A stretch of DNA of 64,000 nt from Bifidobacteriaceae bacterium (GCA_031270825.1 JAISXH010000038.1:29139-93138); one strand, 5' to 3'. Counted from the first letter of the stretch, positions 48,570 to 57,567 are shown. Numbers and translations: made by a program. The notes: generated by a model from the sequence alone, not told the origin.

Positions 48570-49501
48570 GCCTGACCACCCCGCTCCGCCGCCCTGGTCA
48601 CCAGCTGGCTGCCGCCGATCAGCAGCAACGAGATGACGATCCCGACCACTCCGACCGCCGCGGCCGAACCCAAATCGCCGCGCATGAAGGCGCTGTCGTA
48701 GAGGTCGATCACTAAAGTCTTCGTCCTTCCGGACGGGCCGCCTCGGGTGGTGATCCAGATCAGGTCGAATCGCCTGATCGCCCAGATCGCGTTCAGCAAC
48801 GCCAGCAGGCCCACAGTCGCCCGGACCGACGGCCAGACCGCCGCCCGGAACCCCCACAAAGACCCGCCGCCGTCCACCTTGACGGCCTCCTTCAGCTCGC
48901 CGGGCACGGCCTGCAGGGCCGAGAGCAGCACCACGGCGTCGAAGGGGAAGATCTGCCAGGTCGTCACCAGCAGGATGACCGGCAGAGCCCAGGTCCTGTC
49001 CTGGAGCACAACACCGTTCTCGGCGATCAGCCCCAGCGCTTTCATCGCTTTGGTGGCGATGCCGTATTGGCCGTTGAGCATCCAGGTGACGATCAGCGCG
49101 ACCGCCACCCCCGGCGCCGCCCAGGGCACGGTCACCAAGGCTCGGGCGATGCCCCGGCCTCTATAGCTGCCGTCCAAGAGCAACGCGACCGCCAGCCCGA
49201 CTCCGACGGCGCCCACCACGCAGGCCACCACATAGACCGCGGTGACTCCCAGAGTTTGCTGGAAGCCCTCAGAGCTGAACAGTTTGATGAAGTTGTCAAG
49301 CCCAACCCAGGTGGAGTCGTTGGGCCGGGTCAGCGTGGTCTTGGTGAAACTGAGCCTGATCTCCTGTAACAGGGGCAGCGCTTGCAGCACCAAGATGTAC
49401 ACGGCCGCGGGCGCTATGAACACATATGGCGTCAGTCTCGAGCCGGTCGCGCGCCTGGCCCTGCCCCGGGCGCGCGGCCGCACGGCGCCTTCAACGCTCA
49501 T
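48566..49501 (-). CDS. Carbohydrate ABC transporter permease (MalF type)
   Basis: 311 aa, about six helices. LTPYVFIAPAAVYILVLQAL opens the membrane part; the EAA loop is ELKEAVKVDGGGSLWGFRAA. Partner of the MalG-type permease and downstream of the binding-protein gene. The 255-base gap to the binding-protein gene holds a strong stem-loop, which commonly lowers permease expression relative to the binding protein. Confidence 0.91.
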   Translation of the reverse strand: MSVEGAVRPRARGRARRATGSRLTPYVFIAPAAVYILVLQALPLLQEIRLSFTKTTLTRPNDSTWVGLDNFIKLFSSEGFQQTLGVTAVYVVACVVGAVGVGLAVALLLDGSYRGRGIARALVTVPWAAPGVAVALIVTWMLNGQYGIATKAMKALGLIAENGVVLQDRTWALPVILLVTTWQIFPFDAVVLLSALQAVPGELKEAVKVDGGGSLWGFRAAVWPSVRATVGLLALLNAIWAIRRFDLIWITTRGGPSGRTKTLVIDLYDSAFMRGDLGSAAAVGVVGIVISLLLIGGSQLVTRAAERGGQA

Positions 49502-49540
49502 CGCCTTGGCTCTTTCTCATTCGGTTCGGTTTGGCTGATC

Positions 49541-49581
49541 GGATGGGGTGGCCAGAGCGCTGGGGCTTGGCCACCCCATCC
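49541..49581. terminator. 13-bp perfect stem-loop between binding-protein and permease genes
   Basis: GGATGGGGTGGCC pairs with GGCCACCCCATCC over a 15-base loop. It is 175 bases after the binding-protein stop (minus strand); likely partial terminator or mRNA stabiliser. Confidence 0.7.
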
Positions 49582-49756
49582 TTCGGTTTTCAGGCGGCGC
49601 CAGGACGCACTCGGTGGTTCCTCGGCATCGTGCTCCGAATGCTTGGCTTGTGGTCACGTGGGTTCGCTGGGTCGCTCCTCGGCGGCGTGTTCCATGCGCT
49701 CGCCTTCGCGTTCACGTGGCACCAGCACGCGCCGGGGTTGACTCGGGGGTGTCCGC

Positions 49757-51043
49757 CTACAATCCCAGCTCGGCCACGGCCCTTTCCTGGGCCTTGTCGA
49801 AGGCTGCTTTCATGTCGCTGTCAGCTTCCAAGGCGGCGACGAATTCCTCGACGACGATCTTGCGGATAGTTGGCGTCTGGGTCTCGAAACCGACCACGAT
49901 CCCGGGCTTGGATGTCGCCACCAGCTCGTCGAAGACCTCGTAGTAGGGATGTTCGGCCAGATCTTCGGCACTGCGGACTGCGGGGATGGCGGCTGCGCCG
50001 GCGACCACCGCGCCTTGGACGATCTTCTGGTTGCTCTCCTCCAGCCACCACTTGATGAACTCCTGGGCCTCGGCTTGGTGCTGGCTGGCGGCGTTGACGG
50101 CCAGGACCGCGAAGACCTCGTTCTGGTTGCGCTCCGGGAAAGGATTCGGCACGGCGCCCAAGTTGAGATCGGGATTCATGCCCAGCAGCAGGCCGACCAG
50201 GGAGGCGGAGTCGATCTCCATCGCCAGTTTGCCCTCGCCGAACATGGCCCGGTACTCGGAGGCCGAGGTCCCCTTGGGGATAGCGCCCGAGTTGTACATT
50301 TCCTGGTATTTCTCAGCGCCTTCGATGATGCCGGGATCGTTCAGGGTCAACTCGCCGTCTTGGGAGAACTGGCCGCCGTAGCCAACCGCCCAGTTCCACA
50401 AATCGCCCCAGACGCCAGGCTCTTCGGCCAGCGCCGTTCTGAAGGCGAAGCCGTAGACGTCGTCCTTGGTCGCGGCCTTGGCTATGGCCAAGAATTCTTC
50501 GAAGGTCGTGGGCGGCTCCGCCACCAGGTCCTTGTTGTAGATCAGGGCATGGGCGGCGGTCTGGAAGACAACGCAATAGCGCTTGGTGTCGAAGAGGCAC
50601 ATCGAATCGGAGTTGGGCTCCAGGCCCAGCGCCTCGCCGTCGACTTCGGTGAGGTCGGCGACCAGCCCGTCCTGGGCGATCTGATAAAAGTCATTGATGT
50701 CGAAACGGATGATGTCGGGTCCGCGGCCGCCGGCCATCTGCGTTGTGACGGTGGAAGCAAGCCTCTCAAACGGAATCGCGGCCGTCGCGATCTGAATGTT
50801 CTGGTGGGTGTCGTTGAAATTCTCCAGCATGGCCCGGTAGATGTCGCCTTGGCCGGGATCGCCGAAGACCGATCCCGCGAAGGTGAGGGTCACGACTCCC
50901 TGTGCCGCCTGCTTGTCGTCGCCATCGCCGTCATCGGCGTTCGAGCAAGCCGCCAGGGCGCCAACGGCCAGCGCGCCCACACTCAGAGCGGCGCACCACC
51001 TCCTGGGAGCGGGGACAGACGCCGCCTTGAAATGGAACTCCAT
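49757..51043 (-). CDS. Extracellular solute-binding lipoprotein of the sugar-acid importer
   Basis: 428 aa from ATG 51043, preceded by GAGGAGG seven bases upstream; a TTG two codons earlier is less likely. Lipobox LAAC with Cys33 gives a lipid anchor. The mature protein is a type 1 (MalE-like) binding protein: PDIIRFDINDFYQIAQDG, AHALIYNKDLV, WNWAVGYGG and AAIPAVRSAEDL. It should capture the imported sugar or sugar acid outside the cell. The candidate IclR operator lies 42 bases upstream. Confidence 0.92.
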   Translation of the reverse strand: MEFHFKAASVPAPRRWCAALSVGALAVGALAACSNADDGDGDDKQAAQGVVTLTFAGSVFGDPGQGDIYRAMLENFNDTHQNIQIATAAIPFERLASTVTTQMAGGRGPDIIRFDINDFYQIAQDGLVADLTEVDGEALGLEPNSDSMCLFDTKRYCVVFQTAAHALIYNKDLVAEPPTTFEEFLAIAKAATKDDVYGFAFRTALAEEPGVWGDLWNWAVGYGGQFSQDGELTLNDPGIIEGAEKYQEMYNSGAIPKGTSASEYRAMFGEGKLAMEIDSASLVGLLLGMNPDLNLGAVPNPFPERNQNEVFAVLAVNAASQHQAEAQEFIKWWLEESNQKIVQGAVVAGAAAIPAVRSAEDLAEHPYYEVFDELVATSKPGIVVGFETQTPTIRKIVVEEFVAALEADSDMKAAFDKAQERAVAELGL

Positions 51044-51084
51044 TGTCAAACCTCCTCATGAACAGCTTTGTCCAGATTTCAACC

Positions 51085-51100
51085 GTTCACGGTTGCGAAC
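51085..51100. promoter_or_regulatory. Candidate IclR operator 3 (importer operon)
   Basis: GTTCACGGTTGCGAAC, embedded in the longer near-palindrome CCGTTCACGGTTGCGAACGG (51083-51102). Same RTTC-N8-GAAC form as operators 1 and 2, 42 bases before the binding-protein start. Confidence 0.65.
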
Positions 51101-51318
51101 GGCGTTTACGGTTATGAGCCTACCCGTGGGCTCTTGGACCGTCAACGCGCCTTCAGAGGTCGTTACCAAATCGGAACCTCGCCGGCGGACACCGCAGTTT
51201 GAGGCGCTGTCCGGTGGTCCGCCGGTAGTGCTTTGGTGCTGGCCAGTGCTCTGTCGGCATCGTCGCCGCTACTGGCGCCGGGCGGCCCCACCTGGCGCCG
51301 CGGGCGAGCGCGACCGGG

Positions 51319-52305
51319 TCAGACCGGCGGTCGGAGGGCGAGCAGGCGAGCCGGATTGCGTTCGATGATCTCCTGGGCGATGTCCGCTCCGACCGCCCGG
51401 ACCACCCGCGGCCAGAAGCGTTCCGGCAGATAGGTCAACCCGGGCATGCCGCCATAGGCCTTGAATCTGGTGGCGCGGGCCACGTCTGCGCCGACCAAAA
51501 ACCGCTTCGGGTCGCCGCCTCGGCGCAGGGCGGCCTCGAGGCAATCGATCAGAGCCGAGTCGGGGGATTGACGATGCCGAGCCATGCCGTCGTAGCCGAT
51601 GTAACTCCCGGCCGCCGTCAACTCGGCGTGAAGGCCGGGGTCCAGATTGCGGTCCAGGTGGGCCAAGACGACACGGTCGGCCGCCAGGCCAGCCTGGTCC
51701 AGTATTGCGAGGGTTTCCCAGGCCGCCGTTCCGTATTCCAGGTGGACCATGACGGATGCGCCCGTGGTCAGCGCCGCGCTCGCCGCCGCGTCCAGGCAAC
51801 GGCGTTCGAAGGGACTGATTCGCCAATATCCGATCCCGGCTTTGATCAGGCCCGCTCGCACCGGTTGCCCCAGGGGGGACAGCGCCACCGGAGCGCGGGC
51901 GGGGCCATCCGCGTCGGGAGTGGCGACATCTGGCAACCCGTTGGTCACATCGTTGCTGAAGCGGTCAGCCAAGTCCTGGGCCGAAGCCTCCTCCAGCCAA
52001 TGGCCGGCCGGGTAATGCCCCTGGTGATGTGCGCCGGTGGTGTGAATCGCCCGCAGCCCGGTCGCCGCGCTGATCCTGGCCACGGCGGCGGGATTGCGCC
52101 CCAAGGCGGTCGGCGTGGCCTCAACCATGGCTGTCAGACCGGCTGCCGCCATCGCCGCCGCTTCGGCCCCCGACAGCCGCTCATTGTCGAGTTCCTCGCC
52201 GGGCAAGAGCTGCGAGACCTGAAAGAGGTGCTCGTGATAGTCACAAGGACCGAGCTCAGACGCCGCGACATCGCCCAAAACGGTGCGCACCTGGTTAGAG
52301 GTCAT
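51319..52305 (-). CDS. Phosphotriesterase-family metal-dependent hydrolase (possible lactonase)
   Basis: 328 aa from ATG 52305. Binuclear-metal amidohydrolase barrel: DYHEHLF (His-x-His), AMVEATP (bridging Glu in place of carboxy-Lys), SVMVHLEYG, VVLAHLDRN and VGADVAR (last Asp). PTE-like proteins in sugar clusters are often lactonases, which would open an aldonolactone before the dehydratase. Same strand as the importer operon but separated by 275 bases with the operator between, so it may be a separate unit. C-terminal NPARLLALRPP is typical. Confidence 0.85.
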   Translation of the reverse strand: MTSNQVRTVLGDVAASELGPCDYHEHLFQVSQLLPGEELDNERLSGAEAAAMAAAGLTAMVEATPTALGRNPAAVARISAATGLRAIHTTGAHHQGHYPAGHWLEEASAQDLADRFSNDVTNGLPDVATPDADGPARAPVALSPLGQPVRAGLIKAGIGYWRISPFERRCLDAAASAALTTGASVMVHLEYGTAAWETLAILDQAGLAADRVVLAHLDRNLDPGLHAELTAAGSYIGYDGMARHRQSPDSALIDCLEAALRRGGDPKRFLVGADVARATRFKAYGGMPGLTYLPERFWPRVVRAVGADIAQEIIERNPARLLALRPPV

Positions 52306-52341
52306 GCCCAGGACCCTACCCCCACCCGCAAGAATCAGCAT

Positions 52342-52368
52342 GGGGACGGTGATTGTGCTGAGTTTCGG
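52342..52368 (+). repeat. GGGGACGGTGAT-family repeat, single copy
   Basis: GGGGACGGTGATTGTGCTGA then GTTTCGG, one unit matching the array at 19499, just upstream of the hydrolase gene and next to the tRNA cluster. Confidence 0.8.
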
Positions 52369-52453
52369 CCGTTCTGCCCCATGTTTGCCCCACGTCGAAC
52401 GGCGGGCCGGCTGGTCGGCGTGCCGGACGGGGTTCTGATCAGATATTTTGTTG

Positions 52454-52525
52454 TGGGCCGTACAAGATTTGAACTTGTGACCTCTTCCGTGTCAAGGAAG
52501 CGCGCTACCCCTGCGCCAACGGCCC
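52454..52525 (-). tRNA. tRNA-Val (GAC)
   Basis: 72 bases, minus strand. Acceptor GGGCCGT pairs with ACGGCCC, discriminator A. Anticodon stem-loop CTTCCTTGACACGGAAG has anticodon GAC. T-arm GGTCACAAGTTCAAATCTTG fits. CCA is not encoded. Confidence 0.93.
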
Positions 52526-52540
52526 TTACCCCGATTAGGG

Positions 52541-52611
52541 AGGTGGAGACGGGATTCGAACCCGCGTATACGGCTTTGCAGGCCGCTGCCTCGCCTCTCG
52601 GCCACTCCACC
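52541..52611 (-). tRNA. tRNA-Cys (GCA)
   Basis: 71 bases, minus strand. Acceptor GGTGGAG pairs with CTCCACC, discriminator U as expected for Cys. Anticodon loop CTGCAAA reads GCA. T-loop GGTTCGAATCC is standard. Confidence 0.94.
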
Positions 52612-52624
52612 GAGGTGGGCTTCG

Positions 52625-52697
52625 AGCGGATGACGGGACTCGAACCCGCGACCCTCACCTTGGCAAGGTGATGCTCTACCAACTGAGCCACATCCGC
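52625..52697 (-). tRNA. tRNA-Gly (GCC)
   Basis: 73 bases, minus strand. Acceptor GCGGATG pairs with CATCCGC, discriminator U. Anticodon stem ACCTTGCCAAGGT gives GCC; T-loop GGTTCGAGTCC. First of the Gly-Cys-Val cluster in transcription order. Confidence 0.94.
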
Positions 52698-52736
52698 GTG
52701 GTGTGGTAGCCCTTTTGGGGCGCCCCACACGCGAGC

Positions 52737-53194
52737 TATGACACTACCTCAAAACCGCGCGCGAGGTCCAACGGCCGGTGGGGACGCATCTGCTGGTGGC
52801 GCGGCCACAGGCGGCCCCGGAGCGGCATCGCAGACCCCCGCCATGCGGGCAAGAAACTTTGCCGGTAGGACCCCCCGTCACGCGGGCATTGACCGTGAGG
52901 CATCCGGCACCCGCCATGCGGGCAAACTATTCTGAGGCAAGGGCCCCGCCGCGCGAGCGCTAAACGTGCAGCATGTTGGAGGTTTTCTGGACATTGCTGG
53001 ACGCCGGAGCGCAAGTGGGGTAACGTTGAGGCAACATGGCCCCGAGCCGCAACGTCGACCCAACGACGCACAAGGATGTGAACGCAACCGACGCGCAGAA
53101 GCTTGAACAATCACGCTGACCTGCGATGAGATCAGCGCGAGAGTTGGCTTGGACGATCCGCTGAGGATCTCCTAGGCACCGCGAGGGAGAGGAT
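52737..53194. other. Regulatory intergenic region before the second ABC operon
   Basis: No gene seen in 458 bases. It holds two copies of CGCCATGCGGGCAA (about 52837 and 52911), presumably upstream of the tRNA promoter or random repeats, and AACGTTGAG at 53022-53030 within GGGTAACGTTGAGGCA. This word also occurs at 60118-60126 before the hydrolase operon and may be a LacI-type operator. A GAGGGAGAGGAT ribosome site ends the region. Confidence 0.45.
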
Positions 53195-54124
53195 ATGCCT
53201 ACGAAGACGACTGACTCAACGATAACGCGGGGCAGGGCCCCGGCCCCGCCCAAGCGCCAGGGCAAGGCGCGCCTGAAGCCCGCCGGCCTGGGATGGATAC
53301 TGCCCGCCTTCGTCCTGTCCGTCGGCGTGATCTACTTTTGCATCGGCTACTCGGGGCTGTTGTCCACCCAAGAGAACCGGGGCGGCACCAGCGGCGGCAC
53401 CTTCATCGGAGCGGATAACTACACCAACGCGCTGACTAATCCGCTCTTCTGGGGTGCGATCAAGCACACGGTGGTCTTCTTCGTGCTGGTCAGCATCGTT
53501 CAAATATCGATGGGGATCGTCTTCGCGGCGATGCTGCACTCGAAGGTCCGTTTGGCCGTGGTCTACAAGGTGATCATCTTCCTGCCGGTGGTGATCGCGC
53601 CTGCCATTATGTCGCCCGTTCACAGACGTGTCTTCGCCACAGACGGACCGTTGAACTGGATTCTTGAGCACATCGGCTTGGAGGCGCTGTCGCAGTCGTG
53701 GTTGGCGCAGACGTCCACGTCGCTGCTGGTGGTCATAGGGGTGCAGATCTGGAGTTCGATCGGATTCGCGTTCATCTTGTTCTACGCCTCGATGGGCCAG
53801 ATCGAACCGGAGATCATCGAGGCGGCCCGGATCGACGGCGCCTCAAACCTGCGCGTCCTGTGGTCACTGGTGATTCCCTCCACCCGCGGCACCATCTTCG
53901 CTTTGCTGGTGTTGAACGTCATATCTTCCCTCAAACTGTTCGACTACCCCTACCTATTGACTCGGGGCGGTCCGGTCTACACCTCGGATTTCTTGGGAAC
54001 CTACATCCACCGGGAGGCGGTGGCGCTGACCAACCTGGGTTACGCCGCCGCATTGGCCATGCTGCTCCTGGTGCTCGCCATCGGCGCCTCGATTTTGACC
54101 AACCTGCGGGCTAGGGAGAGGTGA
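53195..54124 (+). CDS. Carbohydrate ABC transporter permease (MalF type), second cluster
   Basis: 309 aa from ATG 53195. A basic, Pro-rich start is followed by six helices; the EAA loop is EIIEAARIDGASNLRVLWSL. WILPAFVLSVGVIYFCIGYS opens the membrane domain. It forms the channel with the gene 6 bases downstream. Order permease-permease-binding protein differs from the first importer, showing independent origin. Presumably controlled by the LacI regulator at 58689. Confidence 0.92.
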   Translation: MPTKTTDSTITRGRAPAPPKRQGKARLKPAGLGWILPAFVLSVGVIYFCIGYSGLLSTQENRGGTSGGTFIGADNYTNALTNPLFWGAIKHTVVFFVLVSIVQISMGIVFAAMLHSKVRLAVVYKVIIFLPVVIAPAIMSPVHRRVFATDGPLNWILEHIGLEALSQSWLAQTSTSLLVVIGVQIWSSIGFAFILFYASMGQIEPEIIEAARIDGASNLRVLWSLVIPSTRGTIFALLVLNVISSLKLFDYPYLLTRGGPVYTSDFLGTYIHREAVALTNLGYAAALAMLLLVLAIGASILTNLRARER

Positions 54125-54130
54125 GGCGAA

Positions 54131-54919
54131 ATGTTTGAGACGCGCAGCCGACTGTCCCAGTTCATTCTGCAAGTGCTGATCACCATCATGGTGATCCCTT
54201 TCGTGGTGCCGCTGTACACCATGATCGCCGGTTCGTTCCAAGGCGAGGGCCTGGGCAACTACCAGGCCGTCCTACAAGTGCCCAAACTGGCCTACTTCTT
54301 CCGCAACTCGGCCTTCATCGCGCTGGTCACCATCGCGATCGTTTACGTCGTCACCATGATGGCGGCCTTCGGCTTCTCGAAGCTGCGCATCCGCCGGCGC
54401 GAGGTCTTCTTCTGGATGATGATGGCCGCCCTGACTCTGCCAGAAGTGGTGCTGCTGGCGCCTCTGTTCCAGATGGCCTCAGGCGTCGGGCTGTACAACA
54501 CTTTCTGGGCGGTGATCATACCGATCGCCGCGCTGCAGGTGCCGTTCACGGTGCTATTGACACGGACTTACGTGGATGGCATCCCGGACGACCTGTTCGA
54601 GGCGGCCAGAATCGACGGCGCCGGAACCGTTCGGATGTTCTGGAACGTCCTCATTCCGCTGTCCAAGCCGATGGCGGTGGCGGTGGTGGTCTTGGTCCTG
54701 ATCAACGCCTGGAACTCGTACCTGCTGCCATTGGTGTTCCTGATCGATCCCGACTACCAGGTGGTCACACTGCTGCCGCAGTACTTCCAGGGGCAGTACA
54801 ACGACGACCAGACCAAGGTCATGGCGGGCGCGCTGCTGACGGCGCTGCCCGAAATCATCGCCTACATCAGCCTGCAGAAGTACTTCGAGCGGGGCATGGC
54901 GGCCGGGGCGCTGAAGTGA
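54131..54919 (+). CDS. Carbohydrate ABC transporter permease (MalG type), second cluster
   Basis: 262 aa from ATG 54131. Six helices, EAA loop DLFEAARIDGAGTVRMFWNVL, end QKYFERGMAAGALK typical of MalG-type proteins. No ATPase is encoded nearby, as in the first importer, so a common ATPase is again needed. The binding-protein gene follows after 52 bases with an AAAAGGAGAG ribosome site. Confidence 0.92.
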   Translation: MFETRSRLSQFILQVLITIMVIPFVVPLYTMIAGSFQGEGLGNYQAVLQVPKLAYFFRNSAFIALVTIAIVYVVTMMAAFGFSKLRIRRREVFFWMMMAALTLPEVVLLAPLFQMASGVGLYNTFWAVIIPIAALQVPFTVLLTRTYVDGIPDDLFEAARIDGAGTVRMFWNVLIPLSKPMAVAVVVLVLINAWNSYLLPLVFLIDPDYQVVTLLPQYFQGQYNDDQTKVMAGALLTALPEIIAYISLQKYFERGMAAGALK

Positions 54920-54971
54920 AGTGATCCATTGAAGTCCGACTCCAAACACAAATCACCAAAAGGAGAGCAAT

Positions 54972-56336
54972 ATGACAAGAACCCGTAGATTTCTCATTGG
55001 CGCCGCCGCCAGCGTGGCGCTGATCGCCGGAGGCCTCACCGCCTGCGGCGACACAGGTGGCTCGAAGAGTGAGGACGTCGAAGGCAAGACGACCATCAAC
55101 TGGTGGGGATTCGCGCCGGACACCACCGTTGGCCAGTCCTACATTGAAGCATTTGAGAAGGCCAACCCCGACATCCATGTGGTCTACAAGAACTTCGAGA
55201 ACACCGACTACGCGCCGGCGCTGCGCCCGGCGTTGCAGTCTGACGAGGGGCCGGACATCTTCGAGATCTCGGCTGGCGGCAACGTGGCCGGTATCCAGTT
55301 GTGGACTGACTACATCACCGATCTGACGTCCACCGCGGAGGAGGCCTTGGGCGCCGACTGGCGGGACAAGTTCGCGCCGGGCTACATCGACCAACTGACT
55401 GTGCAGGAGACGGGCGAATTGGCGGCCCTGCCGCTGGGCGGCGTGGGCGCTCAGATGTTCTGGTACAACAAGACCCTGTTGGACTCGTTGGGTCTTGAGC
55501 CACCCGAGGATTACGACGAGTGGAAGGATCAGTGCAAGACGATCAACGACGCCGGCTTCACCTGCATGGCTATGGGCGCGGGCGGCGACATGACCTTCGG
55601 CACCGAGCTCCTGCGCACGGTCACGTCTTCGGTCGACACCGAGTACTGGGTCAAGGCGCTCAAGGGCGAGGCGTCCTGGGAAGATCCGATCTTCTATGAG
55701 GGCGTTGAGATCCTGCGCAACATGATCAAGGACGGAATCATCGCCGAGGACGCCATCGGCGTGCAGCAGTACCCTGAGGCGAACAACGTGTTCATGTCGG
55801 GGCAGGCGGCCTACGTGCAAATGGGCACCTGGTACACGCAGTACGGCGGCCGCGAGGCGCAGATTGTGGCCGCTAAGGCCGCTGGTGTCGCGGATCCCGA
55901 TCCATTCGTGATGATGCCCATGCTGACCCCGAACCTGGGCGGCACCAAGCCCGGCATGGTGGCCGAGGTCGAATGGGGATTCGCGGTCAACCCGAAGTCG
56001 AAGCACATGGACGCGGCGAAGAAGTTCGCCTCCTGGTTCACCACCACCACCGAGGGTCAAGAGGTGATCTTGCACTATCTGGACATCGGTCTGCCGGCGT
56101 TGGCTGGGCTGGCGCCCGATTGGGACACCATCGACCTGGTTGATCCGTCAATCCAGGTGGACGCCTATAAGGAGATGTACGCGGCGGCTGGCGAGACTGC
56201 CGAGACGCGCCAGCTCCACCTGTCGCAGGAGACCTCGAACGCGCTGGTCGTGGCCGTCCAGGAGGCCTTGGCGACAAACAATTCACCCGAGGATATCGCC
56301 AAGAAGGTGCAGGCCGCGGCCGTTCCCAGGCCGTGA
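54972..56336 (+). CDS. Extracellular sugar-binding lipoprotein, second cluster
   Basis: 454 aa from ATG 54972. Lipoprotein signal with LTAC, Cys25. Type 1 binding-protein features: TTINWWGFAPDTTVG, EGPDIFEISAGGNVAG, QMFWYNKTLLDSLGLEPPED and a C-terminal SKHMDAAKKFASWFTTT. Aromatic residues (NWWGF, TWYTQYGG) suggest sugar stacking, likely an oligosaccharide released by the hydrolases downstream. A 15-bp stem-loop follows the stop, as expected for a highly expressed binding protein. Confidence 0.92.
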   Translation: MTRTRRFLIGAAASVALIAGGLTACGDTGGSKSEDVEGKTTINWWGFAPDTTVGQSYIEAFEKANPDIHVVYKNFENTDYAPALRPALQSDEGPDIFEISAGGNVAGIQLWTDYITDLTSTAEEALGADWRDKFAPGYIDQLTVQETGELAALPLGGVGAQMFWYNKTLLDSLGLEPPEDYDEWKDQCKTINDAGFTCMAMGAGGDMTFGTELLRTVTSSVDTEYWVKALKGEASWEDPIFYEGVEILRNMIKDGIIAEDAIGVQQYPEANNVFMSGQAAYVQMGTWYTQYGGREAQIVAAKAAGVADPDPFVMMPMLTPNLGGTKPGMVAEVEWGFAVNPKSKHMDAAKKFASWFTTTTEGQEVILHYLDIGLPALAGLAPDWDTIDLVDPSIQVDAYKEMYAAAGETAETRQLHLSQETSNALVVAVQEALATNNSPEDIAKKVQAAAVPRP

Positions 56337-56392
56337 CGCCGGCCCGGTTCGGGCGGCTCCGGGCTTGAGCTGAGCCACCCGTGACCGGATGC

Positions 56393-56431
56393 GCTGTGCT
56401 TGGCCGGTCGGCATCGCCGGCCAAGCACAGC
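56393..56431. terminator. 15-bp perfect stem-loop after the binding-protein gene
   Basis: GCTGTGCTTGGCCGG pairs exactly with CCGGCCAAGCACAGC over a 9-base loop. No U-tract; probably partial terminator or 3' stabiliser inside the operon. Confidence 0.75.
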
Positions 56432-56528
56432 GGGGCGCCGATGCGCCGCAGGGAGGCTGGAGCGCGTTTTCAGCCTCCCCGCGGCCGGGGGCGACCGCTA
56501 TCACGTCAAGACACGAAAGGTCATCGAA

Positions 56529-57527
56529 ATGAGTCAAACGGCGTTGTTCCTGGGGGGCACCGGCATCATCAGTTGGTCGTGCGTCAACCGGGCGTTGGCG
56601 GAAGGTTTCGAGGTCAGCGTCCTGACCCGGGGACAGTCTCGGTTACGCCCATTGCCCGATGCCGTGGAGCTGATCCGGGCCGACGTCCGTTCCGTTGGGG
56701 CGGCCGAGGCGCTGGCCGGTCGCAAGTTCGACGTGGTGGCCGATTTCCTCAGTTTCAAGCCGGAGCAGCTCGCCCATTCGATTGAGCTGGTCAAGGGGAG
56801 GGTCGGCCAGTACATCCTGATCGCGACGGCGGCCGCCTACAAGCGCTCGGCGCACCTGCCAGTGGTCGAATCGACGCCGCTGGTCAACCCGTGGTGGGAG
56901 TATTCGCGCGACAAGATCGCCTGCGAGGACTTGCTCACCGGGCTGATGCGATCGCAGGATTTCCCCGGGACCGTTGTCCGTCCCGCGCACACTTACGATG
57001 CCGGTCTGCTTCCTTGCTTGGGCGGTTGGACGGACATCGCGCGCATGCGGGCGGGCAAGCCGGTGATTGTCCAAGGCGATGGCACCTCGCTGTGGGTGCT
57101 GACGCACGCGGCCGATTTCGCCCGCTGGTTTGTGGGGCTGTTCGGCGACGCCCGAGCCATCGGCGAAGCTTTTCACATCACCGGCGACGAGGTGTTGACC
57201 TGGAATGGCATCTACCTCGAATTGGCCCGCGCCGCCGGCGTGGAACGGCCCCAGCTGGTGCATGTGACCTCGGACGCCATCGCCGCCGAAATGCCGGAGT
57301 TGGGACCCGGCCTGATCGGGGACCGGATGCATTCGGTGATTTTCGATTCGGCCAAGGTTCGGTCGATCGCGCCGGGCTTCTCCCAAACCATCCCGTTCGG
57401 GAGGGGGGCCCGCGAGATCGTCGAGTTCCATGACCGGCATCCGGAACTGCAAGTGGTCGACCCGACGTTCGACGCCGCGTCGGATCGCCTGGCGGCTGTG
57501 GCCGCCCCTGTCTGGCAGGCGGCATAA
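56529..57527 (+). CDS. NAD-dependent epimerase/dehydratase-family protein (extended SDR)
   Basis: 332 aa from ATG 56529 with GAAAGG upstream. Extended SDR with nucleotide-binding GGTGIIS (9-15), a catalytic YxxxK (YSRDK near 125) and a TVVRPAHTYD segment. Related to NAD-dependent sugar epimerases and to proteins annotated as SDR oxidoreductases in sugar clusters. It may oxidise or epimerise a sugar from the importer. Close to the DUF1080 protein of the same cluster, keto-sugar chemistry is conceivable. Substrate unknown. Confidence 0.82.
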   Translation: MSQTALFLGGTGIISWSCVNRALAEGFEVSVLTRGQSRLRPLPDAVELIRADVRSVGAAEALAGRKFDVVADFLSFKPEQLAHSIELVKGRVGQYILIATAAAYKRSAHLPVVESTPLVNPWWEYSRDKIACEDLLTGLMRSQDFPGTVVRPAHTYDAGLLPCLGGWTDIARMRAGKPVIVQGDGTSLWVLTHAADFARWFVGLFGDARAIGEAFHITGDEVLTWNGIYLELARAAGVERPQLVHVTSDAIAAEMPELGPGLIGDRMHSVIFDSAKVRSIAPGFSQTIPFGRGAREIVEFHDRHPELQVVDPTFDAASDRLAAVAAPVWQAA

Positions 57528-57567
57528 GCGTGCTAGGCGATTCGCGTTCAACCCGTCCGGTCCGTCA

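Noticed and set aside
54867..56075. Minus-strand 402-codon frame opposite the binding-protein gene
   Set aside because: His/Arg/Leu-rich antisense frame without a recognisable domain.
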